From positions 62,001 to 126,000 of the forward strand of contig CANRFC010000002.1 in the NCBI GenBank assembly GCA_947629795.1: a DNA stretch of 64,000 nucleotides, read 5' to 3'. The notes beneath the pieces were generated by a model. That model did not search any database. It was not told the origin of the DNA and saw only the letters and a program-made list of their open reading frames with translations. Below are positions 15,360 to 22,794 of the stretch, in pieces. The DNA comes from an uncultured Oscillospiraceae bacterium. GTDB lineage: Bacteria; Bacillota; Clostridia; Oscillospirales; Oscillospiraceae. A program made the translations under genes and the position numbers. Numbering within the stretch: the first letter of the stretch is position 1; each line of letters opens with the position of its first letter.

Positions 15360-16019
15360 TCAGATCCGTTTCACCTGCACCACCGTGTGGATGGCAGGCA
15401 GGGCGCGCAGGTGGTCCAACTGTTCCTCGGTGAGCACCCCGTCGATCTCCACCGTCATGATGGAGGAGCCCCCCTTGGTCTCCCTGTCGCAGGCGAAGGT
15501 GGCGATGTTCACCCCTTGCCCGGCGATGTACCCGGAGACGTTGGCGATGGCCCCGGCCTCGTCGGTGTGGAGGATGATGAGGGTGTTGTAGGCCCCGGTG
15601 AAGGAGACCTTCACCCCGTTGACCTCGTCCACCCGGATGTTGCCGCCCCCCACGCTGGAGGCCCGGACGGCGCACCGGGCGCCCCCCTTTCCCTCCAGCT
15701 CCACCACGGCGGTGTTGGGATGGGTGCCGGGGAGGTCCCGGGTGTCAAAGGTCACCTCCAGCCCCGCCGCCGCTGCCAGCTCCAGGGCGTCGGGCAGCCG
15801 CGCATCGTCGCTGTCCATGCCCAAAAGCCCCGCCACCAGGGCCCTGTCGGTGCCGTGGCCCCGGCCGGTCTCGGCAAAGCTGCCGCACAGGCTGATGTGG
15901 GCCCGGACGGGCTGGTCGTTCAGGATGCTCCGGGCCACTCTCCCGATGCGGCAGGCGCCGGCGGTGTGGCTGGAGGAGGGCCCCACCATCACGGGGCCGA
16001 TGATGTCAAAGATGTTCAC
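15360..16019 (-). CDS. sdaAB: L-serine dehydratase, iron-sulfur beta subunit
   Basis: Regulatory/structural partner of SdaAA, 219 residues. The N-terminal domain starts NIFDIIGPVMVGPSSSHTAG, the family signature, and a C-terminal ACT domain (about 145-219; LIILHTDEAGAIANVSGYIA) probably senses an amino acid. A GTG at 16019 with GGGAGGAG upstream is the start; an in-frame ATG at 16085 would add 22 residues overlapping the decarboxylase gene. The upstream decarboxylase ends 16 bases before this gene. Confidence 0.93.
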   Translation of the reverse strand: MNIFDIIGPVMVGPSSSHTAGACRIGRVARSILNDQPVRAHISLCGSFAETGRGHGTDRALVAGLLGMDSDDARLPDALELAAAAGLEVTFDTRDLPGTHPNTAVVELEGKGGARCAVRASSVGGGNIRVDEVNGVKVSFTGAYNTLIILHTDEAGAIANVSGYIAGQGVNIATFACDRETKGGSSIMTVEIDGVLTEEQLDHLRALPAIHTVVQVKRI

Positions 16020-16035
16020 GGCGTCTCCTCCCTCT

Positions 16036-17424
16036 CTATTCTTCCCCGATGGGGGACTTTTTCTCCCCGTCCCGGCAGACCACATCCACCCGGCGCACCC
16101 CGTAATAGCGGAAGAGCTCCAGGGCCTCCGGGGTGATGACCTCCCCCGACACCGCGATGGGCACGGCGGGGGGGCAGCTCACCGTGGGGCTGGCGCACAC
16201 CCGGCCCAGGCTCTCCTCTGCCGCCACGGTCTCGCTGGGGGCAAACACGGCCCGGCGGATGGACATGGCCCTGGGGGGCGGCGTAAGGGCCGGAGGGGTC
16301 CGTCCCGGACCCCTCCGGGGCCCGCCCCTCTCCCCCGCGGTCAGGAGGGCGTCCCCCACCCGGCGCAGGTCCTCCCGGCCGGTGTGGGCCGACGCCATGA
16401 GCACCACATGATCCGGGTCGGCGTACTCGCACTCCACGCCCCCCACCCGGAGAAAATCGGCCAGCTCGGGTCCGGTCCACCCCCGGGAGGGGGCCTCCAC
16501 CGTCACCTTCAGGGGCTCCTGCCCCACCAGCCGCCATCCATTTTTTTCAAGTTCCTTTTTGAGCCTCAAGACGCCCTCCACCGCGTCCGAAACGCCCCTC
16601 CGGAGGTCCTCTGCAAGCCCCTTATTGCACCCATCCAGAGAGGCCAAAATGAGGTAGGAGGGACTGGTGGAGCCAAACAGGGCCAGGGCCTGTTTTCCCT
16701 TGTCCTCCAAGCCCTCCGGGGCATTTCTGCCCACGTGGAGATAGGCCCCGCCGGTGAGCACAGGCAGGGTCTTGTGGGCCGAGTCGCAGCACAGGTCCAC
16801 CCCCAAACCCATGGGGTGCAAGGGTTTGGGCAGCAGCCCGAGGTAGGCCCCGTGGGCGTTGTCCACCAGCAGGAGGGCACCGTGGCGGTGGGCCGTGTCG
16901 GCCAGGGCGCGGAGCTCCAGCATATTCCCCAGGTAGTCCGGGGAGGTGACGTAGACCGCACAGGGGGGCTTGTCCAGGGCGGACAGGGCCCGCTCCAGGC
17001 CCTGGGGGGTGATGGGGCAGGCGCACAGAGAGGTATTCTCCTCCTCGGGCCAGAGCCATTCCACCTGGAAATCCACCAGGGCGGCGGCCTGGACAAAGCT
17101 CTTGTGGACGTTCCGGGCGGCCAGTACCACCGGGGCCGTCCCCCGGGGGCGGCAGGTCACCGCCAGATAGAGCATGGCCTTGACGCACTGGCTGGAGCCC
17201 TCGGTGGAGTAGAAGGTCCGCCGGGAGCCGAAGAGGGCGGCGGCGTTGGCCTCGCTTTGGGCGATGATGCCGTCTGCCTCGTAGAGGGAGTCGGCCCCCT
17301 TGATCTCGGTGAGGTCCCACGCCTCACAGCCCATGGGCCCGAAGCCCTTGTGTCCCGGCATGTGGAGCCGGGCCATGCCCTCCCGCTGGTAGTCCCGGAG
17401 GAAGTCTGCGATGGGGGTATCCAT
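16036..17424 (-). CDS. Orn/Lys/Arg decarboxylase-family PLP enzyme
   Basis: PLP-dependent decarboxylase of the Speaker/aspartate-aminotransferase fold, expected to make a polyamine precursor (agmatine, cadaverine or putrescine). The 462 residues include RLHMPGHKGFGPMG near 17-33, the STEGSSQC helix near 95 and the PLP lysine in DSAHKTLPVLTGGAY near 217. A short C-terminal domain contains a Pro/Arg-rich insert (GGPRRGPGRTPPALTPPP). The start codon overlaps the stop of scfB by one base (TGATG), so translation is coupled. Substrate is not determined. Constant linkage to a SCIFF maturase is intriguing but may only be operon structure. Confidence 0.88.
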   Translation of the reverse strand: MDTPIADFLRDYQREGMARLHMPGHKGFGPMGCEAWDLTEIKGADSLYEADGIIAQSEANAAALFGSRRTFYSTEGSSQCVKAMLYLAVTCRPRGTAPVVLAARNVHKSFVQAAALVDFQVEWLWPEEENTSLCACPITPQGLERALSALDKPPCAVYVTSPDYLGNMLELRALADTAHRHGALLLVDNAHGAYLGLLPKPLHPMGLGVDLCCDSAHKTLPVLTGGAYLHVGRNAPEGLEDKGKQALALFGSTSPSYLILASLDGCNKGLAEDLRRGVSDAVEGVLRLKKELEKNGWRLVGQEPLKVTVEAPSRGWTGPELADFLRVGGVECEYADPDHVVLMASAHTGREDLRRVGDALLTAGERGGPRRGPGRTPPALTPPPRAMSIRRAVFAPSETVAAEESLGRVCASPTVSCPPAVPIAVSGEVITPEALELFRYYGVRRVDVVCRDGEKKSPIGEE

Positions 17425-18812
17425 CAGATCTCGCCCCGGCGTTGGGCTTCCACTACCTTGACCATGATGGCGCACTCGATGCGCTTGCGGAAGAGCTGGC
17501 AGCCCGGCTCGTAGACGCCCCGGATGGTGCCCGCGGCGTGGTAGGCGTTGGCGGCGCAGCCCCCGGAGCAGTAGAGCTTGGCCCAGCAGTCGGCGCACTC
17601 GGGCCGGGCGTAGGCGTTGCAGGAGCGGAACTCCTCCCGGAGGGCGGGGTTGTCCACCCCGTGCCAGATATCTCCCAGCTTGAAGGACTCCTCCCCCACA
17701 AACTGATGACAGGGATACAGGTCTCCCCAGGGGGTGACCGCCATGTACTCGGTGCCCGAGCCGCAGCCCGAGATCCGCTTATAGATGCAGGGGCCGCCGG
17801 TAAGGTCCAGCATGTAGTGGTAGAAGGTGAAGGGCCGGCCCTCTTCCTCCCGCTCCAGCATCAGAGCTGAGAGCTTCTCATACTGGTCCTTCACCACCTC
17901 CAGGTCCTCCGCGGTGAGGGCCGCCGGGTCGCCGGGGGCGCAGACCACGGGCTCCATGCTCAGCTCGGTGAAGCCCAGGTCCAGCATGCACTTGATATCC
18001 TCCAGGAAGTCGGGGTTGGCGTGGGTAAAGGTGCCCCGCATGTAGTAGTTCTTCCCGCCCCGGGCTTTCACCAATTTCTGGAATTTGGGCACGATGCGCT
18101 CCCAGGAGCCGTTGCCGGCGTAGTCCACCCGGAGGCGGTCGTGGACCTCCTTGCGGCCGTCCAGGGAGAGGACCACGTTGGACATCTCCCTGTTGGCGAA
18201 GTCGATGACGTCGTCGTCAATGAGCATCCCGTTGGTGGTGAGGGTGAAGCGGAAGTTCTTCCCCCGCGCCTTCTCCACGCTCCGGGCGTAGCGGACCAGC
18301 TGCTTGACCACGTCCCAGTTCATCAGGGGCTCACCGCCGAAGAAGTCCACCTCCAGGTTCCGCCGGGAGCCCGAGTGGTCCATGAGGAAGTCCAGGGCCT
18401 GCTTGCCCACCTCGAAGGGCATCACCGCCCGCTCCCCATGGTACTTGCCCTGGCTGGCAAAGCAGTAGGAGCAGTTGAGGTTGCAGGTGTGGGCCACGTG
18501 GAGGCACAGGGCCTTCACCACGTCCCCGGAGCGCTCCTTGAAGGTCCCGGCCATGTCGGCGTAGGTGTCGGGGGTGAAGAGCTGCCCGGCGTCCCTGAGG
18601 GCCCGGACGTCGTCGATGCACTCCCGGAGCTCGGCCTCGGTGACGTCGGGGCGGCCGGCGTATTTTTCCAACAGAGCGGAGACGATCTGGTCCTCGGAGT
18701 GGTCCTCAAACAGGGCGATGACGTCATAGGCCACCTCGTCCACGGCATGGACGGCCCCCGAGCAGGTGTCCAGAACGATGTTGCAGCCGTTCAGCTTGTA
18801 CTGATGTATCAT
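17424..18812 (-). CDS. scfB: SCIFF peptide radical SAM thioether maturase
   Basis: Radical SAM/SPASM enzyme that forms thioether crosslinks in the SCIFF peptide encoded just upstream. The 462-residue protein has an N-terminal RiPP-recognition-like region (about 1-90), the radical SAM cluster motif CNLNCSYC near residues 110-117, and the SPASM auxiliary cluster cysteines (GCGSGTEY...LYPC near 345-365, and ECADCWAKLYCSGGCAAN near 415-432). Family length and motifs match CteB-type maturases. It follows scfA after a hairpin/T-run that probably reduces read-through, and its stop overlaps the decarboxylase start. Confidence 0.94.
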   Translation of the reverse strand: MIHQYKLNGCNIVLDTCSGAVHAVDEVAYDVIALFEDHSEDQIVSALLEKYAGRPDVTEAELRECIDDVRALRDAGQLFTPDTYADMAGTFKERSGDVVKALCLHVAHTCNLNCSYCFASQGKYHGERAVMPFEVGKQALDFLMDHSGSRRNLEVDFFGGEPLMNWDVVKQLVRYARSVEKARGKNFRFTLTTNGMLIDDDVIDFANREMSNVVLSLDGRKEVHDRLRVDYAGNGSWERIVPKFQKLVKARGGKNYYMRGTFTHANPDFLEDIKCMLDLGFTELSMEPVVCAPGDPAALTAEDLEVVKDQYEKLSALMLEREEEGRPFTFYHYMLDLTGGPCIYKRISGCGSGTEYMAVTPWGDLYPCHQFVGEESFKLGDIWHGVDNPALREEFRSCNAYARPECADCWAKLYCSGGCAANAYHAAGTIRGVYEPGCQLFRKRIECAIMVKVVEAQRRGEI

Positions 18813-18844
18813 ATGGTTCCTCCTGTGGATGGGATACGGCAGAG

Positions 18845-18872
18845 AAAAAGCGCCGCCTTCGCGGCGGCGCCT
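18845..18872 (-). terminator. Partial terminator between scfA and scfB
   Basis: GCGCCGCC/GGCGGCGC stem (18850-18857 with 18863-18870) followed on the minus strand by TTTTT. scfB follows with only 33 bases left and no separate promoter seen. The structure probably lets the small peptide be made in excess over its maturase. Confidence 0.8.
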
Positions 18873-18887
18873 TTCCCTACTGCCGAC

Positions 18888-19034
18888 TTATTTGTCGGCG
18901 CTCTCGCACTTCTGATTGGCCACGCCGCAGCTGGTCTTGCAGGCGGACTGGCAGGAGGTCTGGCACTCGCCGCAGCCGCCCTTGGCGGCGCTCTGGCAGA
19001 GGTTGCGGGTCTCCAGGGTCTTGATGCGCTTCAT
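18888..19034 (-). CDS. scfA: SCIFF ribosomal peptide precursor
   Basis: 48-residue precursor of the clostridial six-cysteines-in-forty-five peptide. The core KGGCGECQTSCQSACKTSC (residues 18-36) is nearly invariant in the family. Seven cysteines are present in all (13, 21, 24, 28, 32, 36, 43), the one at residue 13 being an extra relative to the usual six. Thioether bridges are expected from ScfB. The gene has its own promoter, and a perfect GCCGAC/GTCGGC hairpin encloses the Lys codon and TAA stop in its 6-nt loop. The biological role of SCIFF is not established. Confidence 0.95.
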   Translation of the reverse strand: MKRIKTLETRNLCQSAAKGGCGECQTSCQSACKTSCGVANQKCESADK

Positions 19035-19087
19035 TTTTTTCGCTCCCATCTCAAATGGATTGGCCCGAGGGCCTTACTGTCGAATGT

Positions 19088-19116
19088 AGTGTATCACAAG
19101 GTCCTGGGAAAGTCAA
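19088..19116 (-). promoter_or_regulatory. Promoter of scfA-scfB-decarboxylase-sdaAB-sdaAA
   Basis: Minus-strand TTGACT (19116-19111), 17-bp spacer and TACACT (19093-19088) lie four bases past the sigK stop. They give a leader of about 45 nt before scfA. Confidence 0.8.
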
Positions 19117-19120
19117 CCCT

Positions 19121-19819
19121 TCACGCGCTCCACGCCTCTTCCAGCTCGGCGCGGAGCTTTTCCAGGGCCTTCTTTTCGATGCGGGATACATAGCTCCGGC
19201 TGATGCCGCAGCGCTGGGCGATCTCTCGCTGGGTCAGGGGTGCCTTGCCACCCAGGCCGTAGCGCAGCTCGATGACCTCCCGCTCCCGGGAGTCCAGGCA
19301 GCTCTCCACGCTCCGGCGGACCGCCGCCCCCGCGTCCCGGATGGACAGGTCCTCCAGCATGGTGTCATCCACCTTGAGCACGTCCATGAGGGACAGGGAG
19401 CCGGGCTCCCCTTCGGCGTCCAGAGTGTCGGACAGGGAGACCTCCCCCTGGATCTTGCGCTGATTTCGGAAATACATGAGGATCTCGTTCTCCACGCACC
19501 GGGAAACGTAGGTCGAAAGCCGCACGTTCCGGTCGGGCTTGAAGGTGGTCACTCCCTTGATCAGCCCAATGGTGCCGATGGAGATAAGGTCGTCCTGGTC
19601 CCCGGTCTGGTTGTAGTATTTCTTCACGATATGGGCCACCAGGCGGAGGTTGTGCTCGATGAGCTCGTCCCGGGCGGTCAGGTCCCCGGCGGCGTAGCGC
19701 TCCAGGCACGCCCGCTCCTCCTCTGGCTTCAGGGCACGGGGGAAAGAGCTGACGGAGCCCGACAGGCGCAGGGGGAAAAAGAGGGTTTGGAGCATCAGGA
19801 TGACCCAGGCGGAGAGCAT
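19121..19819 (-). CDS. sigK: Late mother-cell sporulation sigma factor SigK (pro-form)
   Basis: Sigma-70-family factor of 232 residues. A hydrophobic pro-sequence (about 1-22; MLSAWVILMLQTLFFPLRL) precedes SFPRALKPEEE, the start of the mature protein. Region 2 reads LIEHNLRLVAHIVKKYYNQ and [19 protein letters not shown]; region 4 reads TQREIAQRCGISRSYVSRIE. AGGAGG lies 7 bases before the ATG at 19819. The gene is uninterrupted: no skin element divides it, unlike in some Bacillus and Clostridioides strains. Processing by SpoIVFB would be expected. Confidence 0.92.
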   Translation of the reverse strand: MLSAWVILMLQTLFFPLRLSGSVSSFPRALKPEEERACLERYAAGDLTARDELIEHNLRLVAHIVKKYYNQTGDQDDLISIGTIGLIKGVTTFKPDRNVRLSTYVSRCVENEILMYFRNQRKIQGEVSLSDTLDAEGEPGSLSLMDVLKVDDTMLEDLSIRDAGAAVRRSVESCLDSREREVIELRYGLGGKAPLTQREIAQRCGISRSYVSRIEKKALEKLRAELEEAWSA

Positions 19820-19945
19820 GGCACGACCTCCTTTACACGAATACTCCATCCTATTCGCCCAAGGCCCGTCCTGTGCGGACACAAACCTCCGTCTCATTTT
19901 TCGCCTTACTTTATATTGGCCGCGGTCCCGGCACATTGTTTTTGG

Positions 19946-19993
19946 CATATGCCGGATATTTTTCTTGACATATGCCGGAAATAACGCTACAAT
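19946..19993 (+). promoter_or_regulatory. Promoter and direct-repeat operator of the DUF134-NifX gene
   Basis: TTGACA (19965-19970), 17-bp spacer, TACAAT (19988-19993). CATATGCCGG occurs twice (19946-19955 and 19969-19978), 23 bp apart; the second copy overlaps the -35 element. The spacing of about two helical turns suggests a repressor, possibly the DUF134 protein itself. Confidence 0.7.
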
Positions 19994-20022
19994 GGGCCCA
20001 CAGCGCAAAGGAGGCGAGGTCC

Positions 20023-20814
20023 ATGCCCAGGCCCAAGAAGCGCCGCTGTGTCTGCCATTTCCCCGAGACCACCGCCTTCTCCCCCGCCGGTGGGGCAAGG
20101 CGCCGCGCCCCCATCGTCCTGACGGTGGAGGAGTACGAGGTCATCCGCCTGCTGGACCGGGAGGGGCTGAGCCAGGAGGAATGCGGCGCCCAAATGGGGG
20201 TGGCCCGGACCACGGTCCAGCAGGTCTACGCCGACGCCCGGAAAAAGCTGGCCGACTTCCTGGTGGACGGCCGCCCCCTGCGCATCGAGGGCGGGGATTA
20301 TCAATTGTGCAGCGGCGACGCCGGGCAGCGCCCTTGCGGCGGCTGCTTCAAGCGGGAGCTGTTCCAAAACTATGAACTTCGAAAGGGAGAACACATCATG
20401 CGCATCGCAGTCACCTACGAAAACGGTCAGATCTTTCAGCACTTCGGCCACACCCGGCAGTTCAAACTCTACGACGTGGAGGAGGGAAAGGTGGTCTCCT
20501 CCCGGGTGGTGGACACCAACGGCAGCGGCCACGGGGCCCTGGTCGGCGTCCTCACCGCTCTGGGCGTGGACGCCCTCATCTGCGGCGGCATCGGCGGCGG
20601 GGCTCAGATGGCTCTGGCCGGGGCGGGCATCCGGCTCTACGGCGGCGCCCAGGGCAGCGCCGACGCCGCGGTGGAGGCCCTCCTGGCGGGCTCTCTGGAC
20701 TTTGACCCCGACGTCCACTGTGGCCACCACGACCACCACGGGGAGGGAGACCACCCCTGTGGGGACCATGGCTGCGGGGAGCATGACTGCGGCGGACACC
20801 CCTGCGGCCATTGA
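20023..20814 (+). CDS. DUF134 - NifX/NifB-like fusion with Cys/His-rich tail
   Basis: The 263-residue protein joins three parts. Residues 1-100 are DUF134: MPRPKKRRCVCHFPE, then a sigma-region-4-like helix-turn-helix (LSQEECGAQMGVARTTVQQV). Residues about 125-235 are a dinitrogenase iron-molybdenum-cofactor (NifX/NafY-type) domain (MRIAVTYENGQIFQHFGHT). Residues 236-263 are a dense Cys/His tail of HxxHH and CGxHxC pattern likely to bind metal. GGAGG stands upstream and the gene has its own repeat-flanked promoter. No nif genes are nearby, so a metal-responsive regulator is more likely than nitrogenase assembly. Function is unproven. Confidence 0.82.
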   Translation: MPRPKKRRCVCHFPETTAFSPAGGARRRAPIVLTVEEYEVIRLLDREGLSQEECGAQMGVARTTVQQVYADARKKLADFLVDGRPLRIEGGDYQLCSGDAGQRPCGGCFKRELFQNYELRKGEHIMRIAVTYENGQIFQHFGHTRQFKLYDVEEGKVVSSRVVDTNGSGHGALVGVLTALGVDALICGGIGGGAQMALAGAGIRLYGGAQGSADAAVEALLAGSLDFDPDVHCGHHDHHGEGDHPCGDHGCGEHDCGGHPCGH

Positions 20815-20818
20815 GGAC

Positions 20819-20847
20819 TTGACAGGAGGGAGTTTTTCCCTTACAAT
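20819..20847 (+). promoter_or_regulatory. Promoter of the ECF S-component gene
   Basis: TTGACA (20819-20824), 17-bp spacer, TACAAT (20842-20847), just 5 bases past the DUF134-NifX stop. The leader is about 170 nt long and structured. Confidence 0.88.
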
Positions 20848-20857
20848 AGGGAAAAAC

Positions 20858-20986
20858 AGGCCGGCAGGAAGCCGGCCCCGGACCGCCGAAGCGGCCCTCC
20901 GATCCATCCCCGGCACCCATGTTTTGCAGATTTTGCGTATCAGGAAGGTACGCGTTCTCCCCGAAGGGAGAGCGCGTACCTTTTTT
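20858..20986 (+). promoter_or_regulatory. Attenuator-type leader of the ECF S-component
   Basis: The leader holds a GGCCGGC/GCCGGCC hairpin (20859-20877) and a strong terminator (20947-20961 with 20966-20980 plus TTTTTT). GCGTA (20935-20939) can instead pair with TACGC (20949-20953), which would break the terminator. This is the layout of a riboswitch expression platform about 90 nt after the start site, but no known riboswitch family was recognised. Confidence 0.55.
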
Positions 20987-21026
20987 GCCCTTGTGCGCCG
21001 GGATCTACAGAAAGGAATGACTGTCC

Positions 21027-21575
21027 ATGTCCACCGTGAAAAAGCTCACCATCTCCGCCCTCTGCCTGGCCCTGTGCTGCGTGCTCCCCACCGCCTTCCA
21101 CGCCTTTGGTCTGGGGGCGGCCTTCTCCCCCATCCACCTGCCGGTGCTGTTGTGCGGGATGGTCTGCGGCCCGGTCTACGGCGCTTTGTGCGGCGTGCTG
21201 GGGCCCATCCTCTCCTGCCTGCTCACCTCCATGCCCGGCGCCGCCATGCTGCCCTCCATGATCCCCGAGCTGCTGGCCTACGGCCTGTTCACCGGGCTGT
21301 TCATGATGTTCATCCGCACCGGCCGCACCGCAGCCGACCTCTATCTCTCCCTCCTGCCTGCCATGCTCCTGGGCCGGGTGGTGGGCGGCATCGCCAAGGC
21401 CCTGTTCCTCCTGGGCTCCCCTGATGGCTACTCCATCTCTCTCTGGGCCTCGGCCTTCCTGGTCCAGACCCTGCCGGGGGCCATTCTGGACCTCATCGCC
21501 ATCCCCGTCCTCATCCTGGCCCTGACCAGAGCCAACCTCCTCCCCGCCCGCTACGGGGCGGACGCCCAACGCTGA
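21027..21575 (+). CDS. ECF transporter S component (substrate unknown)
   Basis: Membrane substrate-binding subunit of an energy-coupling-factor vitamin importer, 182 residues with six hydrophobic segments. N-terminal region KLTISALCLALCCVLPTAFHAFG and the loop SPIHLPVLLCGMVCGPVYG are typical of ECF S components that share a common AT module encoded elsewhere. AAAGGAAT precedes the ATG. The substrate could be a vitamin or other cofactor; the attenuator leader implies end-product control. The neighbouring DUF134-NifX gene gives no firm clue. Confidence 0.85.
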   Translation: MSTVKKLTISALCLALCCVLPTAFHAFGLGAAFSPIHLPVLLCGMVCGPVYGALCGVLGPILSCLLTSMPGAAMLPSMIPELLAYGLFTGLFMMFIRTGRTAADLYLSLLPAMLLGRVVGGIAKALFLLGSPDGYSISLWASAFLVQTLPGAILDLIAIPVLILALTRANLLPARYGADAQR

Positions 21576-21587
21576 CCTTTCCGCACC

Positions 21588-21638
21588 AAAACGCCGGAGC
21601 GCCGACAAATGACTTTGTCGGCGCTCCGGCGCTTTTTG
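21588..21638. terminator. Bidirectional terminator between ECF S gene and yitT-like gene
   Basis: A perfect 18-bp stem (21592-21609 with 21614-21631, loop TGAC) is flanked by AAAA and TTTTT, so it can stop transcription from both converging genes. Confidence 0.93.
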
Positions 21639-21659
21639 TCCTCGGACCGGGTTGGACCC

Positions 21660-22556
21660 TCACCCGTCCTGGTTCGACTTGAATACGTCGGCCACCTCAC
21701 TGATGGTGATGTAGGCCCCCGGATCGATGGCGTGGACCAGGTCCTTCATCCGCCCGATCTGGAACCGGTTGAGGACGATATAGACGATCTGCTTCCCGGC
21801 GTCGGAATAATACCCCTTGCCGTCCAGGATGGTCATCCCCTGCTCAAAGGTCTCAGACAGGGCGGCGCAGACCTCCTTCTGCCGGGTGGTGACGATGACC
21901 ACCGCCTTGGACCGGTCGATGCCCTCCACGATAAAGTCCACCGTCTTCAGGGCGGCCATGTAGGTCACGATGGAGTAGAGGGGCAGGATCCAGCTGTGGA
22001 GCACGCACCCGCAGATGATATAGAGCACCACATTGTAGACCATGACGAAGGTCCCCACCGAGATCCCCAGCTTTTTCGCGAAGATCACCGCCATGACCTC
22101 GATGCCGTCCATGGCCCCGCCAAAGCGGATGGCCAGGCCGCTGCCCAGCCCCGAGATGAGCCCGCCGAACAGCGCGCACAGCAGCAGGTCCTCCCCCGCC
22201 AGGGGAGAGGCGAAGGACACGTCCACCGGCAGCACGTCGGTGATGAGCCACGCCCCCAGGGAGTAGATCCCCACGGTGTAGATGGCATAGACCGTGAATA
22301 TCACCCCCTGCTTTTTCAGCCCGTAGAGGAACAGGGGCACATTGAGCAGCAGCAGGAACACCGACAGGCTCCACTCCTCCGGGGTCACCTGGGCCAGGAG
22401 CATGGAGGTCCCCGAGATCCCGCTGTCATAGAGCTTCACCGGTGCCAGGAACATGGTCACCCCAAAGGCGTTGACCAGTCCCGCCAGGGCCAGCAGCAAA
22501 AAGCTCTGCCAGCGCAGCTTCTTCAGCTCGCCCAATCCCTGTTGTCCTCTCTTCAC
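21660..22556 (-). CDS. YitT-family membrane protein (DUF161/DUF2179)
   Basis: 298-residue integral membrane protein. Five to six transmembrane helices occupy about residues 10-200 (including GLVNAFGVTMFLAPVKLYDSG and IRFGGAMDGIEVMAV), followed by a cytoplasmic DUF2179 domain (about 215-298; VIVTTRQKEV, SEVADVFKSN). The GTG at 22556 was chosen because AGGAGG stands 8 bases upstream; a longer in-frame extension is AT-rich promoter DNA. The family is common in Firmicutes and its transport substrate is not known. Confidence 0.88.
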   Translation of the reverse strand: MKRGQQGLGELKKLRWQSFLLLALAGLVNAFGVTMFLAPVKLYDSGISGTSMLLAQVTPEEWSLSVFLLLLNVPLFLYGLKKQGVIFTVYAIYTVGIYSLGAWLITDVLPVDVSFASPLAGEDLLLCALFGGLISGLGSGLAIRFGGAMDGIEVMAVIFAKKLGISVGTFVMVYNVVLYIICGCVLHSWILPLYSIVTYMAALKTVDFIVEGIDRSKAVVIVTTRQKEVCAALSETFEQGMTILDGKGYYSDAGKQIVYIVLNRFQIGRMKDLVHAIDPGAYITISEVADVFKSNQDG

Positions 22557-22716
22557 GCGCTTCGCCTCCTCATGATTTGGAATGGGAGCATGATACCACA
22601 TTTTCCCGCCCCCTGTAAAGCGCCAGGGGGAAATTTCATCCTTGATGCCAGAATTTTTCACAAACAGAATAATTTTCTTCCATTTGGGAAAAAATATAGC
22701 TTTTTTCTCCAAATCA

Positions 22717-22725
22717 TGCTATACT
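22717..22725 (+). promoter_or_regulatory. Extended -10 promoter of the flavoprotein-hydrogenase operon
   Basis: TGCTATACT provides an extended -10 (TGn plus TATACT, 22720-22725); the -35 region is weak. A GTGCGGA/TCCGCAC hairpin lies in the leader (22738-22774). Confidence 0.6.
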
Positions 22726-22794
22726 TTGCGTGCTACTGTGCGGAGGGAGCCCCCCTCCGACGAAAAATCCGCACGAGAAAGGAGCCTGAATTTC

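Noticed and set aside
15282-17514. Plus-strand frames opposite sdaAB and the decarboxylase
   Set aside because: No motif and no ribosome-binding site; the opposite strand carries clear enzyme families.
19121-19819. skin-type interruption of sigK
   Set aside because: The gene is complete and continuous from pro-sequence to region 4.
20945-20986. T-box leader for the ECF S-component
   Set aside because: The leader is only ~90 nt before the terminator and lacks the T-box sequence and stem I.
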